A stretch of 64,000 nucleotides of DNA from G963675935 sp963675935 (GCA_963675935.2 OY780964.2:434001-498000), one strand, 5' to 3'; positions 19,293-27,899 are shown, counted from the stretch's first letter. Notes: generated by a model not told the origin, from the sequence alone. Made by a program: numbers and translations.

Positions 19293-19400
19293 GACCCCTG
19301 CCGGTTTATCCGGCAGGTGAATCAGTTTGCGAGGCTAGGCGTGGGGACCGCCCGGTAGCCATTCAAACTTCTTCACCCGTGGGATAAACCCACGGGGGTC
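19293..19400. repeat. Double-hairpin GACCCC...GGGGTC repeat, copy 1 (108 bp)
   Basis: Hairpin GACCCCTGCCGGTTTATCC... and hairpin CACCCGTGGGATAAACCC...GGGGTC face each other across about 45 bases (GAGGCTAGGCGTGGGGACC). An inverted 108-bp copy lies at 27771-27878, and a rearranged one at 36976. This resembles paired REP units. It precedes the membrane protein gene; 19193-19487 holds no other feature. Confidence 0.8.
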
Positions 19401-19487
19401 GGCAAAATCCGATACTTTCGCCGTGAATATTCGAGTTATATCCGCGGCGCGATTACGCCTATCTCATGTTGGATGCCGTAACCAGCG

Positions 19488-20372
19488 ATGTTTCTCGATG
19501 GGGTGGCAATAATGGCCGAAATGCGAACATGGACGCTTCGAGACTTGCTTTGGGCTGCAGTTCCCAAGAAGAGCGCTCTCGGAATGATTGCAATCCTGGC
19601 GATGGTCGTGTGGCTTCGAACAAGCCGGGAAAACGCTCCCAACCTTTCCTCCGAAATGTGGGGGTGGCTGACGGCAATCATCATCACATCGGCCATTCTG
19701 TTTCAGTTCTTGGTCGACGCCAAACCAATCGCCTTTGCCGCGAGGGCCGCCGGATGCTATGCCATCGCCGCATTGCTCTGCTGGATATTGGTGGACAAGT
19801 TCCACTTTTCCTCGCTGTGGCTCGACGTTACCGGATACGATCTGCTCGCTCGAATGCCCGCCCTCGGCGGCTTGGCTCTATTTCTCTTTTTGGTCCAACT
19901 GAGGCATGTTGAGAACGAGGGGATCGGCTCTCTTCATGGCTGGCTTGCATTGAACAGCCGATTGCAGAGCCGCAGATCCTTGATCGTGGCCGTACTGTTC
20001 GCGCTGATCGCAGCGGGAGCCGCGATATATGGGGGATTGCTTCCCGCATTGCATGGCAGAGGCCATGCCCTCGCAGCTTTCGCAATCGTTCCAGGAGTCG
20101 CTGTGTTGAGCTTGGCGTACGGGCTGACGTTCCCGGTCGCCTATCGAATGCCCACGTCGCTGGGGACGAAGCTTGCACTGACGTCGGTGAGCATTCCCTT
20201 TTACGTTGATCTGTTGATGCGCAGTTTATTCCTGGGAGAGTACCTTGGCGGTCACAACATTGGTTTGGCGATAGCCGTCACGATGATTGGCTTACCAACC
20301 ATCCTCGTGGTTTTGCTAATCAACACCGTCTTATGTACGAAGACGCATCGTCGATGCAAGATTGCACATTGA
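19488..20372 (+). CDS. Multi-pass membrane protein of unknown function
   Basis: 294 residues; the ATG at 19512 (MAEMRTWT) is an alternative start. The sequence has about seven hydrophobic segments, for example MIAILAMVVWL, LTAIIITSAILFQFLV, LGGLALFLFLV, LIVAVLFALIAAGAAIY, FAIVPGVAVLSLAYG and MIGLPTILVVLLINTVL, with charged loops between. No catalytic or transport motif was recognised. It is isolated between a repeat and the convergent alkaline phosphatase gene, so the context gives no clue. Confidence 0.7.
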   Translation: MFLDGVAIMAEMRTWTLRDLLWAAVPKKSALGMIAILAMVVWLRTSRENAPNLSSEMWGWLTAIIITSAILFQFLVDAKPIAFAARAAGCYAIAALLCWILVDKFHFSSLWLDVTGYDLLARMPALGGLALFLFLVQLRHVENEGIGSLHGWLALNSRLQSRRSLIVAVLFALIAAGAAIYGGLLPALHGRGHALAAFAIVPGVAVLSLAYGLTFPVAYRMPTSLGTKLALTSVSIPFYVDLLMRSLFLGEYLGGHNIGLAIAVTMIGLPTILVVLLINTVLCTKTHRRCKIAH

Positions 20373-20433
20373 GCGGGGTGATTGGCACACGGTATTGTAC
20401 TCCTCACGCGGAGCGTGAAAAGTAAGCGACTGC

Positions 20434-21918
20434 TTATCGCACTTCCGCCTTCATCACGGCGAAGATGTCGGTGTTTTCGACATACTTGCCGGAATAATGC
20501 CAAGCGGCCGCGGCCTTTTCATCCATCCCCTTGGTCAACTCGGCGAATCGCTCGCTGCCCGCCCCGCGGGCGTACAACGGCACGAGACTGTTGCTGTGGC
20601 CGTGGGTGTTGTAACGCAGACCGGGTATGCGGCCGGCGCCGTTGTCCGCGATCGGCTCGAATGCCACGCGGTCGGACTTCGGCCCCCAAATCAGCCCGGT
20701 TTCGTGGTCGGCCGTGAGGATCAGCAGCGTGTCGTCCCAATTGCTGTTCTTTTCGACCCAATCGCAAACCGCCTCGACGGCCTTGACGTAATCGACCTGT
20801 TCTTCGATCATCCGGTCCGGCTGGTTGGCGTGGTTGGCCCAATCGACCGCGCCGCCCTCGATCATCAAATAAAATCCTTTCGGATTGTCGTCGAGGCAGT
20901 TGATCGCAGCCCTGGCCATGACGGCCAAGGTGGGCACGTTTTTGTTCATCGGCGCGGCGAACGGCTCGGGCGTTTTCCCGTCGTGTGACAGCTTGGCGAC
21001 CATTTTGTCATAGGCTTGCTTCGCCATGCCGGGGCCTCGCCGCTCCTGGAGCGTGCTGGCAGCCTGTGCGACACCAAGCACTTTCGGCGGAGTGTCGCCG
21101 GTCGTCAGCCGTTCGAAATCGGCCTTGGTTTGGACGAGCTTCCAGCCGCCTTGCCGTCCCTGCTTCAGTGCGTTCCATGTTTTCTCGCCGCCGACGTAAT
21201 CGTAGTTGTGTTTTTCGTTGGCCTTCAGGGCGTGGCCGTCGTCGTCGAAATCGGGATTGCCGGCCCCCATGATGACATCGAGATATGGGGCGTCGAGCAT
21301 CTCCTTGGCGATGTCGGCGTAATGGTTGCGGCTCTTGTTGTGGGCGCCGCCCAATCCGGCGGGCGTGGCGTGGCTCAACGGAACGCTGGTAATGACGCCC
21401 GCCGACTTGCCATGCGCCTTGGCGATTTCGGCGATGGTCTGCCCTTGCATCGAGCGGTTGTCGTTCGTCCAGTTGATCGCGTTGTTGAATGTTTTTTGTC
21501 CGCTGGCCAGCGCGGTGGCCGCGGCGGCCGAGTCGGTGGGAGTTTTTGTCAAATAGGCGTAACCGGCGAATCGCGATCCTTTTCCGCCCGATGGCTCGAC
21601 GCTCCACGCCTTCAACGGATCGTAGACGATGGCTTTGTCTTGTTGCAGATTGCCCGTAGGCTTGCTCGACAGGTTCAACGGATACGTACAGGCGGAGAGC
21701 CGCACCCAGCCGGACTGCTGGTAGACTTCCCGGCCCTGTTGGCCCCGATACATTTCGGAGGCAGCCCAAGTGTTGTGGCCGGCGCCGTCGGCGATCATGA
21801 TAATGACATTTTTGGCGGCGCGAGCCGTGTCGCAGAAAAAGCAAACGGAAAGGACGGCGGCGAACGCCGTCAAGCAAACAAGTCGGGTTGTCGGAGAGGG
21901 GATGAAGCGGTTCATCAT
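20434..21918 (-). CDS. Alkaline phosphatase, secreted
   Basis: 494 residues with a signal peptide (hydrophobic LVCLTAFAAVLSVCFFC, cleavage likely after TARA). The metal and nucleophile sites of the alkaline phosphatase family are all present: IIMIADGAG, the nucleophile serine in TPTDSAAAATALASG, EGGAVDWANHANQ, ILTADHETG and THGHSNSLVPLYARG. It hydrolyses phosphate monoesters in the periplasm or outside. The length fits the family. The gene is alone and convergent with the preceding membrane protein; no Pho box was identified. Confidence 0.93.
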   Translation of the reverse strand: MMNRFIPSPTTRLVCLTAFAAVLSVCFFCDTARAAKNVIIMIADGAGHNTWAASEMYRGQQGREVYQQSGWVRLSACTYPLNLSSKPTGNLQQDKAIVYDPLKAWSVEPSGGKGSRFAGYAYLTKTPTDSAAAATALASGQKTFNNAINWTNDNRSMQGQTIAEIAKAHGKSAGVITSVPLSHATPAGLGGAHNKSRNHYADIAKEMLDAPYLDVIMGAGNPDFDDDGHALKANEKHNYDYVGGEKTWNALKQGRQGGWKLVQTKADFERLTTGDTPPKVLGVAQAASTLQERRGPGMAKQAYDKMVAKLSHDGKTPEPFAAPMNKNVPTLAVMARAAINCLDDNPKGFYLMIEGGAVDWANHANQPDRMIEEQVDYVKAVEAVCDWVEKNSNWDDTLLILTADHETGLIWGPKSDRVAFEPIADNGAGRIPGLRYNTHGHSNSLVPLYARGAGSERFAELTKGMDEKAAAAWHYSGKYVENTDIFAVMKAEVR

Positions 21919-22030
21919 GGAAGTGGCTCGTTTGAGTTTGCAGGCGGAAAAACAGGGCGGAGGGGGGCAAGGCAGATAAATATCTATTTTACCAGCCTAG
22001 CCCAAGGATTCGCAAGCGGGACGGAAATGG

Positions 22031-22168
22031 GGTGTGCGGCCATTATTTCTGGCAAGATCGGTCATTCTGAGCGGAGCGAAGAATCTTGCCCGCGCCGCGA
22101 GGAAAACGAGATTCTTCGCTGCGCTCAGAATGACGGAATTGCCTATCTGCCAGAAAATATGGCCGCAC
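22031..22168. mobile_element. Palindromic element type B, copy 1, with 10-bp target duplication
   Basis: Ends GTGCGGCCATTATTTCTGGC and GCCAGAAAATATGGCCGCAC form a long inverted repeat around the shared inner hairpin (CATTCTGAGCGGAGCGAAGA / TTCTTCGCTGCGCTCAGAAT). ACGGAAATGG occurs at 22021-22030 and again at 22169-22178, a perfect 10-base direct repeat. The second copy is at 51909-52044. Confidence 0.88.
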
Positions 22169-22410
22169 ACGGAAATGGAAAGGTCATTCAACGAGTTGGT
22201 CATCAACTCGCGGATTTTCCAATTTCACGTCATGCGGCGTGTTTTGGGGAGTTGGTCAACAAACTTTGAATTTTCCAATATCGTGATGGATGTCGTTTTG
22301 GTTTGTTTGGGCACCTCGATATTTCAACGCAATTATGATGTGCCCAACGAAGGGGTTTGTCCAGCCCAAGAATTGGGCCATTGGGCGCTGGGGGAAAGGC
22401 GGCATCCGCT

Positions 22411-22567
22411 CAGGATATTTGCAAAGTCGCATTTTGGGGATAGATGGGAAAGACCGTCATTCTGAGCGCAGCGAAGAATCTCGTTGACCCACAAGATCTT
22501 GCGCGATACCACGGAGATTCTTCGCTGCGCTCAGAATGACGGTTTCCTGGACTTTGCAGTTCGCCTG
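22411..22567. mobile_element. 157-bp palindromic element type A, copy 2, with 10-bp target duplication
   Basis: The ends are CAGGATATTTGCAAAGTC and GACTTTGCAGTTCGCCTG. GGCATCCGCT lies at 22401-22410 and again at 22568-22577, a perfect 10-base duplication. The interior reads CGCATTTTGGGGATAGATGG, then the inner hairpin, as in the other type A copies. It lies about 100 bases upstream of purD. Confidence 0.92.
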
Positions 22568-22671
22568 GGCATCCGCTTCGCCCCCTGTCCCGAGGGAGGA
22601 AATTCGGCTATAATCATGTTTTCCGCCGTGCCTTGCGGGGCCGGCCTGTTTTGCAGCGAAGGTGGATGAAA

Positions 22672-23955
22672 ATGAATGTTTTGATCGTCGGCAACGGAGG
22701 GCGCGAACATGCCCTGGCGTGGAAAATTGCCCAAAGCCCTCGCGCAGATCGCGTGTTCGTCGCCCCAGGCAACGCCGGCACCGACCTCGACGGCGAGAAC
22801 GTCGCCATCCAAGCGAACGACTTTCCCGGGCTGATCCGCTTCGCCAAGGAAAACGACGTTGGCCTTTGCGTCGTCGGACCCGAGGCCCCGCTGGCCGCCG
22901 GCATCGTCGATGCCTTCGAGGAGTCCGGCCTTCGGGCGTTCGGTCCTCGCCGCGCCGCCGCCGAGTTGGAACGCAGCAAGGTCTTTTGCAAAAATTTGCT
23001 CCGCCACGCCGATGTTCCTTCGGCCGATTTCCAGACGTTCACCAACGCCGACGACGCCATCACGTTCCTCAAGGACCGCGAGGACGTGCCCATCGTCGTC
23101 AAGGCCGACGGGCTGGCCGCGGGCAAGGGCGTCGTGGTTTGTCACGGTCGCGACGAAGCCATCGAGGCCGTCGAACAAATCGCCCGGCAAAAAACATTCG
23201 GCGCCGCCGGCGACCGTCTGGTGATCGAGGAACGGCTCGACGGCCAAGAGGCCAGCGTGTTGGCGATTACCGACGGGCAGACGATCCTGACGCTCCAGCC
23301 TGCCCAGGATCACAAGCCGGCCTTCGACGGCGACAAAGGCCCGAACACGGGCGGCATGGGCGCTTACTGTCCCGCGCCGCTGGTCGATGAAGCCACGCTG
23401 CATTGGATCGAGGAGCACGTTTTAGTGCCGACGGTCCACGCGATGAAGCGCGACCGCCGCCCGTTCCGCGGCGTGCTATACGCCGGGCTGATGATGACCA
23501 AGCAAGGCCCGAAGGTGCTGGAATACAACGTGCGGTTCGGCGATCCCGAGTGCCAGCCGTTGTTGATGCGGCTGAAGACCGATCTGCTCGACGTGTTGGA
23601 GGCGACCGTCGAGGGGCGGCTCGATCAGCTCGGCGGTCTCGAATGGGATCCGCGGCCGGCTGTGTGCGTGGTGATGGCCAGCCAAGGGTATCCGGGCGAA
23701 TACAAAAAGGGCTTTCCGATCCGCGGTCTGGGCGACGCCGACCAGTTGCCCGACGTGAAAGTTTTTCACGCGGGCACGACGGTTTCGGACGAGGGCAATG
23801 TGGTGACGGCCGGCGGGCGCGTGTTGAACGTCACTGCATTGGGCGACAGCATCGCCAAGGCGAAGTTGAACGCGTATCGGGCGGTGAAGTGCATCCGCTG
23901 GCCGGGCGCGTGGTGCCGGAAGGACATTTCCGACAAGGCGCATCGGCCGGGGTAG
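22672..23955 (+). CDS. purD: Phosphoribosylamine-glycine ligase
   Basis: About 427 residues from ATG 22672, preceded by GAAGGTGG; ATG 22666 and a frame extension to 22633 are less likely because NVLIVGNGGREHALAWK is the family's N-terminus. ATP-grasp features include VVKADGLAAGKGVVVC, EERLDGQEASVLAITDG, GPNTGGMGAYCPAP and VLEYNVRFGDPE. It ligates glycine to phosphoribosylamine in the second step of purine synthesis, the product step after PurF (gene at 56275). The C-terminus is slightly unusual (WPGAWCRKDISDKAHRPG) but the length is normal. Confidence 0.95.
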   Translation: MNVLIVGNGGREHALAWKIAQSPRADRVFVAPGNAGTDLDGENVAIQANDFPGLIRFAKENDVGLCVVGPEAPLAAGIVDAFEESGLRAFGPRRAAAELERSKVFCKNLLRHADVPSADFQTFTNADDAITFLKDREDVPIVVKADGLAAGKGVVVCHGRDEAIEAVEQIARQKTFGAAGDRLVIEERLDGQEASVLAITDGQTILTLQPAQDHKPAFDGDKGPNTGGMGAYCPAPLVDEATLHWIEEHVLVPTVHAMKRDRRPFRGVLYAGLMMTKQGPKVLEYNVRFGDPECQPLLMRLKTDLLDVLEATVEGRLDQLGGLEWDPRPAVCVVMASQGYPGEYKKGFPIRGLGDADQLPDVKVFHAGTTVSDEGNVVTAGGRVLNVTALGDSIAKAKLNAYRAVKCIRWPGAWCRKDISDKAHRPG

Positions 23956-24010
23956 CCGCCTGTTGAAAAATGACGCCGCTGTTCGCTTATCTATCGCGAA
24001 TGTCCGCCCA

Positions 24011-24268
24011 TCACGTGCGATACACGTCTCTCCGATGTCCGACGGTTATGACAACGACAACGAGGCGTTGATCGTGTATCTCATAAAGGACGCGGTAGGT
24101 TCCGACGCGAATTCGCCAAGCTGAGCGTCCAGACAGTCTTTTGCAGCCGTGAGGCCGAGGATTGTCGGCCAATGAGCGAATCGCGGAGGAAATTCGATCG
24201 CGGTCTTGTTTGGCGATTTTTGCCAACTCGCGCTATGCGATTCGCAAGATTTCGACCTTATAGGTCAC
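24011..24268 (-). pseudogene. RelE/ParE-type toxin with an early amber codon
   Basis: Reading from GTG 24266-24268, whose first bases overlap the antitoxin stop as GTGA, the sequence is VTYKVEILRIA, then TAG at 24233-24235 (codon 12), then RELAKIAKQDRDRISSAIRS and a normal RelE/ParE body (GCKRLSGRSAWRIRVGTYRV, VITVGHRRDVYRT). The body is intact; only the first strand and helix start is cut off. Restart at TTG 24226 could give a 71-residue protein without the first beta strand. The toxin would normally cleave mRNA on ribosomes or target gyrase. It is probably inactive. Confidence 0.75.
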
Positions 24269-24477
24269 TCGGGCGACTCCTCTTGAGCTTGAATTTCCCG
24301 CACTGCTTGCTCAAAGGGAATTGTCTCTTGCGATCCGGTCTTCGCTCGATCGCAAGCCCGAATGTCGTCAAGCTCCTCCAGCTCCTCAACGACTCGCTCC
24401 CATTCCACCACGGGAAGGAGAACCGCCCTAAGTGTTTGAGTCTCATCAACGACGAACTGTGGATGAAGGGCGTCCAT
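24265..24477 (-). CDS. Antitoxin partner of the RelE/ParE-type toxin
   Basis: 70 residues from ATG 24475-24477 (MDALHPQFVVDETQTLRAVL), preceded by GGAAG; the frame extends upstream to 24504. FVVDE...AVLLPVVEWERVVEELEEL resembles the short Phd/YefM-like antitoxins that bind DNA with an N-terminal strand-helix fold and block the toxin with a C-terminal helix (IPFEQAVREIQAQEE). Its stop overlaps the toxin start, the usual antitoxin-first order. It remains intact although the toxin is broken. Confidence 0.75.
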   Translation of the reverse strand: MDALHPQFVVDETQTLRAVLLPVVEWERVVEELEELDDIRACDRAKTGSQETIPFEQAVREIQAQEESPE

Positions 24478-24500
24478 AACGACGTTCTTCCAATACAATT

Positions 24501-24776
24501 TCAAGAAACTTCAATGCTGTTGACCAGCCGGTCTCCGCCGGGGATTCGCATGGCGGCATGTTGGGCCAACTGCTTGGTGTAGTAGGTGTCGCACCGCCCT
24601 CGGAGCAAAACGCCCTGGGGGCCGACCTCGACGCTCAAATCGACCACGCCCCAACCCGTTTCACATTGCACCGCTCTTTCGATCGAGGCGGCCAATGCCT
24701 CGGCTTCCTCCAAGGTCTCGGGCAAGACCCCGTCGAACCCATGCATCGCATTCATGCGAATTTTTGGGTTTGTCAT
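24501..24776 (-). CDS. Small BON-domain protein
   Basis: 91 residues from ATG 24774-24776, with GAGGAG upstream. The C-terminal half (VVDLSVEVGPQGVLLRGRCD ... YYTKQLAQHAAMRI ... LVNSIEVS) follows the beta-alpha-beta pattern of the BON domain, which binds phospholipid membranes or other ligands. The N-terminal half is acidic. No signal peptide is visible. A second protein of the same type lies at 25185, sharing the YY.KQLAQ segment. Confidence 0.7.
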   Translation of the reverse strand: MTNPKIRMNAMHGFDGVLPETLEEAEALAASIERAVQCETGWGVVDLSVEVGPQGVLLRGRCDTYYTKQLAQHAAMRIPGGDRLVNSIEVS

Positions 24777-24988
24777 GATGGACTCCTCGTTGATCGTCGG
24801 AAACTCGCGTCCCTGCGCCGACTGCCAACGGATTGCGCGTTCGGAACCTCCGTGGTTTCCGCCGGGTGATATTCATTGCACGACAAGCAGCGGGATATTC
24901 TTCCTTGATGGAAAAGCGGTCTCCGCTTCCAACCGTGCCCTACAATAAGCTTTTTCGCAAACAGCTATATACCTTGTACGGGCACTGG

Positions 24989-25112
24989 GTAACCGTTCAC
25001 GAGCCGGAAAAGCACCGTCATTCCGAGCGTAGCGAAGAATCTCGGTTGGACCGCGATCCCACGAGAGATTCTTCGCTACGCTCAGAATGACAGGCGTCCC
25101 GTGAACGGTTAC
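24989..25112. mobile_element. Palindromic element type C, copy 1, with direct repeats
   Basis: The ends GTAACCGTTCACG and CGTGAACGGTTAC are perfect inverted repeats. GGGCACTGG (9 bases, extendable to 12 as TACGGGCACTGG) lies on both sides. The interior carries the shared hairpin in the form CATTCCGAGCGTAGCGAAGA / TCTTCGCTACGCTCAGAAT. It lies in the 400-base gap between the two BON genes, which has no gene. Confidence 0.88.
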
Positions 25113-25184
25113 GGGCACTGGTGATACATTTTTCCTGAGGGAGAACATGTATCAATTCAAACCCCGTACGGTGTAAAAACACTG

Positions 25185-25421
25185 CTATGGAATGTATTCC
25201 TTCAACTCCACGCGAATTAAATTGATCACCTCGGTGTCAACGCAAACCGATCGAATAACCTCCTGGGCAAGCTGTTTGTGGTAATAGCTGGAAACACAAC
25301 CCGAGATCAGCAAGGCATCGAGATGTTGCTCGACACACAAATTGCGCAGTTCATAGAACGGACTGTTGGCCAGCGCCGCCTGCGCCCGCGGCTGCAAGTC
25401 CTCAACGAGAGTTACAGGCAT
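25185..25421 (-). CDS. Small BON-domain protein, paralogue of 24501
   Basis: 78 residues, starting MPVTLVEDLQ. The central RNLCVEQHLDALLISGCVSS, YYHKQLAQEVIRS and VINLIRVELKEYIP match the BON-like pattern of the neighbouring gene, including the YYxKQLAQ segment. No signal peptide or membrane helix is seen. The two copies flank the type C element. Their role is unknown; BON domains are often accessory binding modules. Confidence 0.7.
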   Translation of the reverse strand: MPVTLVEDLQPRAQAALANSPFYELRNLCVEQHLDALLISGCVSSYYHKQLAQEVIRSVCVDTEVINLIRVELKEYIP

Positions 25422-25616
25422 AAAACATCGCCCCCCACTTTTCGCCCGAGAAAGAGTTTTTTATTGTGAGCAATGGAAAAGATTCCGTCAATCCCACCCG
25501 AGTGTGAGATCGGCGAATTTTTTGAGAAGAACTCCAATCGGGGGTGGAGTCGCTAGCAGTGATAGCAGCGATTTACGCCGCCCGCGGATATTGCACCGAA
25601 AGTAGAACGGAATTCA

Positions 25617-25784
25617 TTCCGTTCCAAGCGACGGATTCCTCGTTCCCACGCACCGCGTGGGAACGCACGAATTGGACGCTCCGCGTCCTTTTTCGTGTAA
25701 ACCCAAAGCCTAAAATCGGTTGGCAATTCTTTCGACGCGGAGCGTCGAGACATTGCGTTCCCACGCGGAGCGTGGGAACGAGAA
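25617..25784. mobile_element. Palindromic element type E (CGTTCCCACGC hairpins) with 10-bp direct repeats
   Basis: ACGGAATTCA occurs at 25607-25616 and 25785-25794. Between them lie the hairpin TCGTTCCCACGCACCGCGTG near the left and TTCCCACGCGGAGCGTGGGA near the right, with GGACGCTCCGCGTCC between. A relative is at 56100-56246. The 434-base gap 25422-25855 holds no gene otherwise. Confidence 0.7.
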
Positions 25785-25855
25785 ACGGAATTCAATAAAT
25801 TGGGGTGGCAGTACAACTGCCACCCCAACGATAGTTCCACACGCTGCCGGCGATT

Positions 25856-27019
25856 CTATTTCCCTTCGATCCAACCCAAAAGGGTGTCCATCAACGAACT
25901 GGTGACCGCCGTGGGCTGCTCCCAACTCCACATGCTTCGCAGCAGGTCGTACATCATCATGCCGCAGAGCATCAACAGCAGCAAACAGACCACCAGCCCG
26001 GCAATCTGCCAGCCGGTGTAGGGCGCCTCCAACGAAACGGCGCCGGGCGACATCAGCGGTGCGCCTTCGGCCAGCGCGCCCGACTGGACGCCCAACGGCG
26101 AGCCGCCCGCCAACGGGGCGCCCATGCCCATGTCCAAGGCCGGCTGGGCACTGAGGTCTTCGTCGAGCATGGCCGCCATCGACACCCCGCCGCTCGATCC
26201 GATCATCGTGGCCGATTCGTCGCCGCCGGCGTCCAGGGCGATCACTTGCGAGCCGCTCTCCGAGTCCTCGGCGTCATTGGCTTCTTCCAACGGGGTAAGC
26301 AGGAAGTCGTCGTCGGTTTTCAAGCCGCCGGTCTTCTCGTCAACGGCAAGCATGTCGTCCTCGCCGAGTTCCAGCGATTCTTCGGCGGCCGTGCCCAAGT
26401 TGACGGGCGTTTCCAGCGAAAATCCGCTATCCGAGGGATCGACCAGCGAAATGCCGCTGTCGCCGCCGATGGTGACATCGCTGCCCACGCCGCTGCCGCC
26501 AAGCACCAAGTCGTCATCGTCCCTTCCCTTGCTGCCGCCGAGATCGATGGCCGAACTGCCGTCCTTGTCGTCCATCGCCAGGGAGCTATCGTCCAGGGTG
26601 AGGTCTTTCTCCATGGCTAGGCCCAACGACTCGAAAGCCATCGCCGAGTCGGCCATGGTCGGTTTTTTGGCAAGCGTCGTCTTCGATTCCTCGCCGAGCT
26701 GAAGGTCGCTGCCGGCCAGATGAATGTCGCTATCGACGGCCATCCGTCCGCCGACGTTCAGGCCGATCACGGTGCCCGACAAGCCAGGATCGGATTGGCC
26801 CAGTTCGACTTCGCTCAGCAGGACGTCGCCGCCTTGGTCGTCGGCGGGCGCGGCGCCGGCCTCCTTGGCCAACTTGTCGATGTCTTCGGTCTTGAACTTC
26901 CAGTCGGCGCCGTCGCGGTAGCCGTGAAGCTCGCGCCGCTCCAGCATCTTTTTGACCTCATCAACCGATTTGCCAAGGATTTTCGCGGTTTCGGCGGTGT
27001 TGTAATACTTCTGAGCCAT
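25856..27019 (-). CDS. HTH-domain protein with acidic linker and C-terminal membrane anchor
   Basis: 387 residues. The N-terminal 50 residues (YYNTAETAKILGKSVDEVKK ... RELHGYRDGADWKFK) match the MerR/excisionase-like DNA-binding fold. Residues 55-300 are low in complexity and rich in D, S, G and L, with short recurring LGGSG/DDSSLAMDD units. Around 335-360 is one strong membrane helix (IAGLVVCLLLLMLCGMMMYD). Such a layout would place the HTH in the cytoplasm, tethered to the membrane. It is probably cotranscribed with the small secreted protein downstream or upstream (27036, 17 bases away). Function unknown. Confidence 0.75.
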   Translation of the reverse strand: MAQKYYNTAETAKILGKSVDEVKKMLERRELHGYRDGADWKFKTEDIDKLAKEAGAAPADDQGGDVLLSEVELGQSDPGLSGTVIGLNVGGRMAVDSDIHLAGSDLQLGEESKTTLAKKPTMADSAMAFESLGLAMEKDLTLDDSSLAMDDKDGSSAIDLGGSKGRDDDDLVLGGSGVGSDVTIGGDSGISLVDPSDSGFSLETPVNLGTAAEESLELGEDDMLAVDEKTGGLKTDDDFLLTPLEEANDAEDSESGSQVIALDAGGDESATMIGSSGGVSMAAMLDEDLSAQPALDMGMGAPLAGGSPLGVQSGALAEGAPLMSPGAVSLEAPYTGWQIAGLVVCLLLLMLCGMMMYDLLRSMWSWEQPTAVTSSLMDTLLGWIEGK

Positions 27020-27035
27020 AAAAGTCTCTCTTGGT

Positions 27036-27416
27036 TTACCTCTGATCCGACATCGACTGAATCTGCTGCGGAAGCGGAGCTTCGTTGTTGAAGTTGTTAA
27101 TCTGCAAATCCCACTGGATGTTGCGGGCGCTTTTCAAGGCGATCTTTCCGGTAGCCGCGTCGATGTGATACACGCACACGACGCGATGCCGGGGATCGAC
27201 GACCGTGAGCATTTGGGTTTTCTCGCCCAACGCCATCGGCGCGACGATCAGTTCCGAGCCGGTCGCGGCCATCGGCGCCGCTGTTGCCGCCGGCCCGCGC
27301 GGGGCAAAGCCCGAACCCGAACCTACACCAAAACCTTCGCCACGCTGCTGAGCCACGGCGACGGCCGCCATGACGAGTCCGACGCACACCAAGGCTCCCA
27401 AAATTATACGTTTCAT
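27036..27416 (-). CDS. Small secreted protein of unknown function
   Basis: 126 residues with a signal peptide (MKRIILGALVCVGLVMAAVA, cleavage near VAVAQQ). A glycine-rich stretch follows, then a conserved-looking core (LTVVDPRHRVVCVYHIDAAT ... GKIALKSARNIQWDLQINNF). AAAGGGTCACTT precedes the ATG. It lies 16 bases upstream of the HTH-membrane protein in the same direction, so they likely form an operon. I do not recognise a named family. Confidence 0.7.
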   Translation of the reverse strand: MKRIILGALVCVGLVMAAVAVAQQRGEGFGVGSGSGFAPRGPAATAAPMAATGSELIVAPMALGEKTQMLTVVDPRHRVVCVYHIDAATGKIALKSARNIQWDLQINNFNNEAPLPQQIQSMSDQR

Positions 27417-27551
27417 AAGTGACCCTTTCGAGTTTTTCGACTAGGAAGACTAGGGCCCTTACATCCATTGTAAAAGCCCTGTTTCCCAATGCAAGGAGAA
27501 ATAACCACTAGGGGGGTGTTTTGTTCCCTTTGTCCGCCTTTAACCGGGAGT

Positions 27552-27640
27552 GTAGAGGCGACTCCCGTCGCCGATTTTCCGATGTTTTGCCACACAATCG
27601 GCGACGGGAGTCGCCTCCTACAGACTTTGTCAACAGGCTG
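27552..27640. repeat. ACTCCCGTCGCCGATT inverted repeat
   Basis: GGCGACTCCCGTCGCCGATT and its complement AATCGGCGACGGGAGTCGCC enclose about 22 bases, followed by ACTTTGTCAACAGGCTG. A diverged copy ends at 11547. It lies between the small secreted protein gene and the kinase. Confidence 0.8.
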
Positions 27641-27770
27641 TTAAGTCGTTGTGTGAGAATGGTTTAAGAATGCCGGTCAGCCTAATGCCTTGAGTCTAGC
27701 GGCGGCCGACGGCCGAAACAAGAGCAGCCGAGGGGGAAAACGGCCGTTTCGAGATCGTCCGTTTTTTGCC

Positions 27771-27878
27771 GACCCCCGTGGTTTTATCCCACGGGTGAAG
27801 AAGTTTGGACAGCTACAGGGCGGTCTCAACGCCTAGCCTCGCAAACTGATTCACCTGCCAGATAAACTGGCAGGGGTC
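27771..27878. repeat. Double-hairpin GACCCC...GGGGTC repeat, copy 2 (108 bp, inverted)
   Basis: Same length and content as 19293-19400, in the opposite orientation: GACCCCCGTGGTTTTATCC ... CTGCCAGATAAACTGGCAGG GGTC. Similarity continues outside the ends in both copies (GGCAAAA on one side, GATAGG on the other). It lies just past the 3' end of the kinase gene. Confidence 0.8.
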
Positions 27879-27899
27879 TTGTCCTATCTCTTGCGATCT

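Larger units (their letters stand above)
21919..22671. other. 750-base gap filled mainly by two mobile palindromes
   Basis: No gene was found here. The gap contains a type B element (22031-22168) and a type A element (22411-22567) about 240 bases apart, both inserted upstream of purD. The intervening 22179-22400 shows no recognised feature. Confidence 0.7.
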
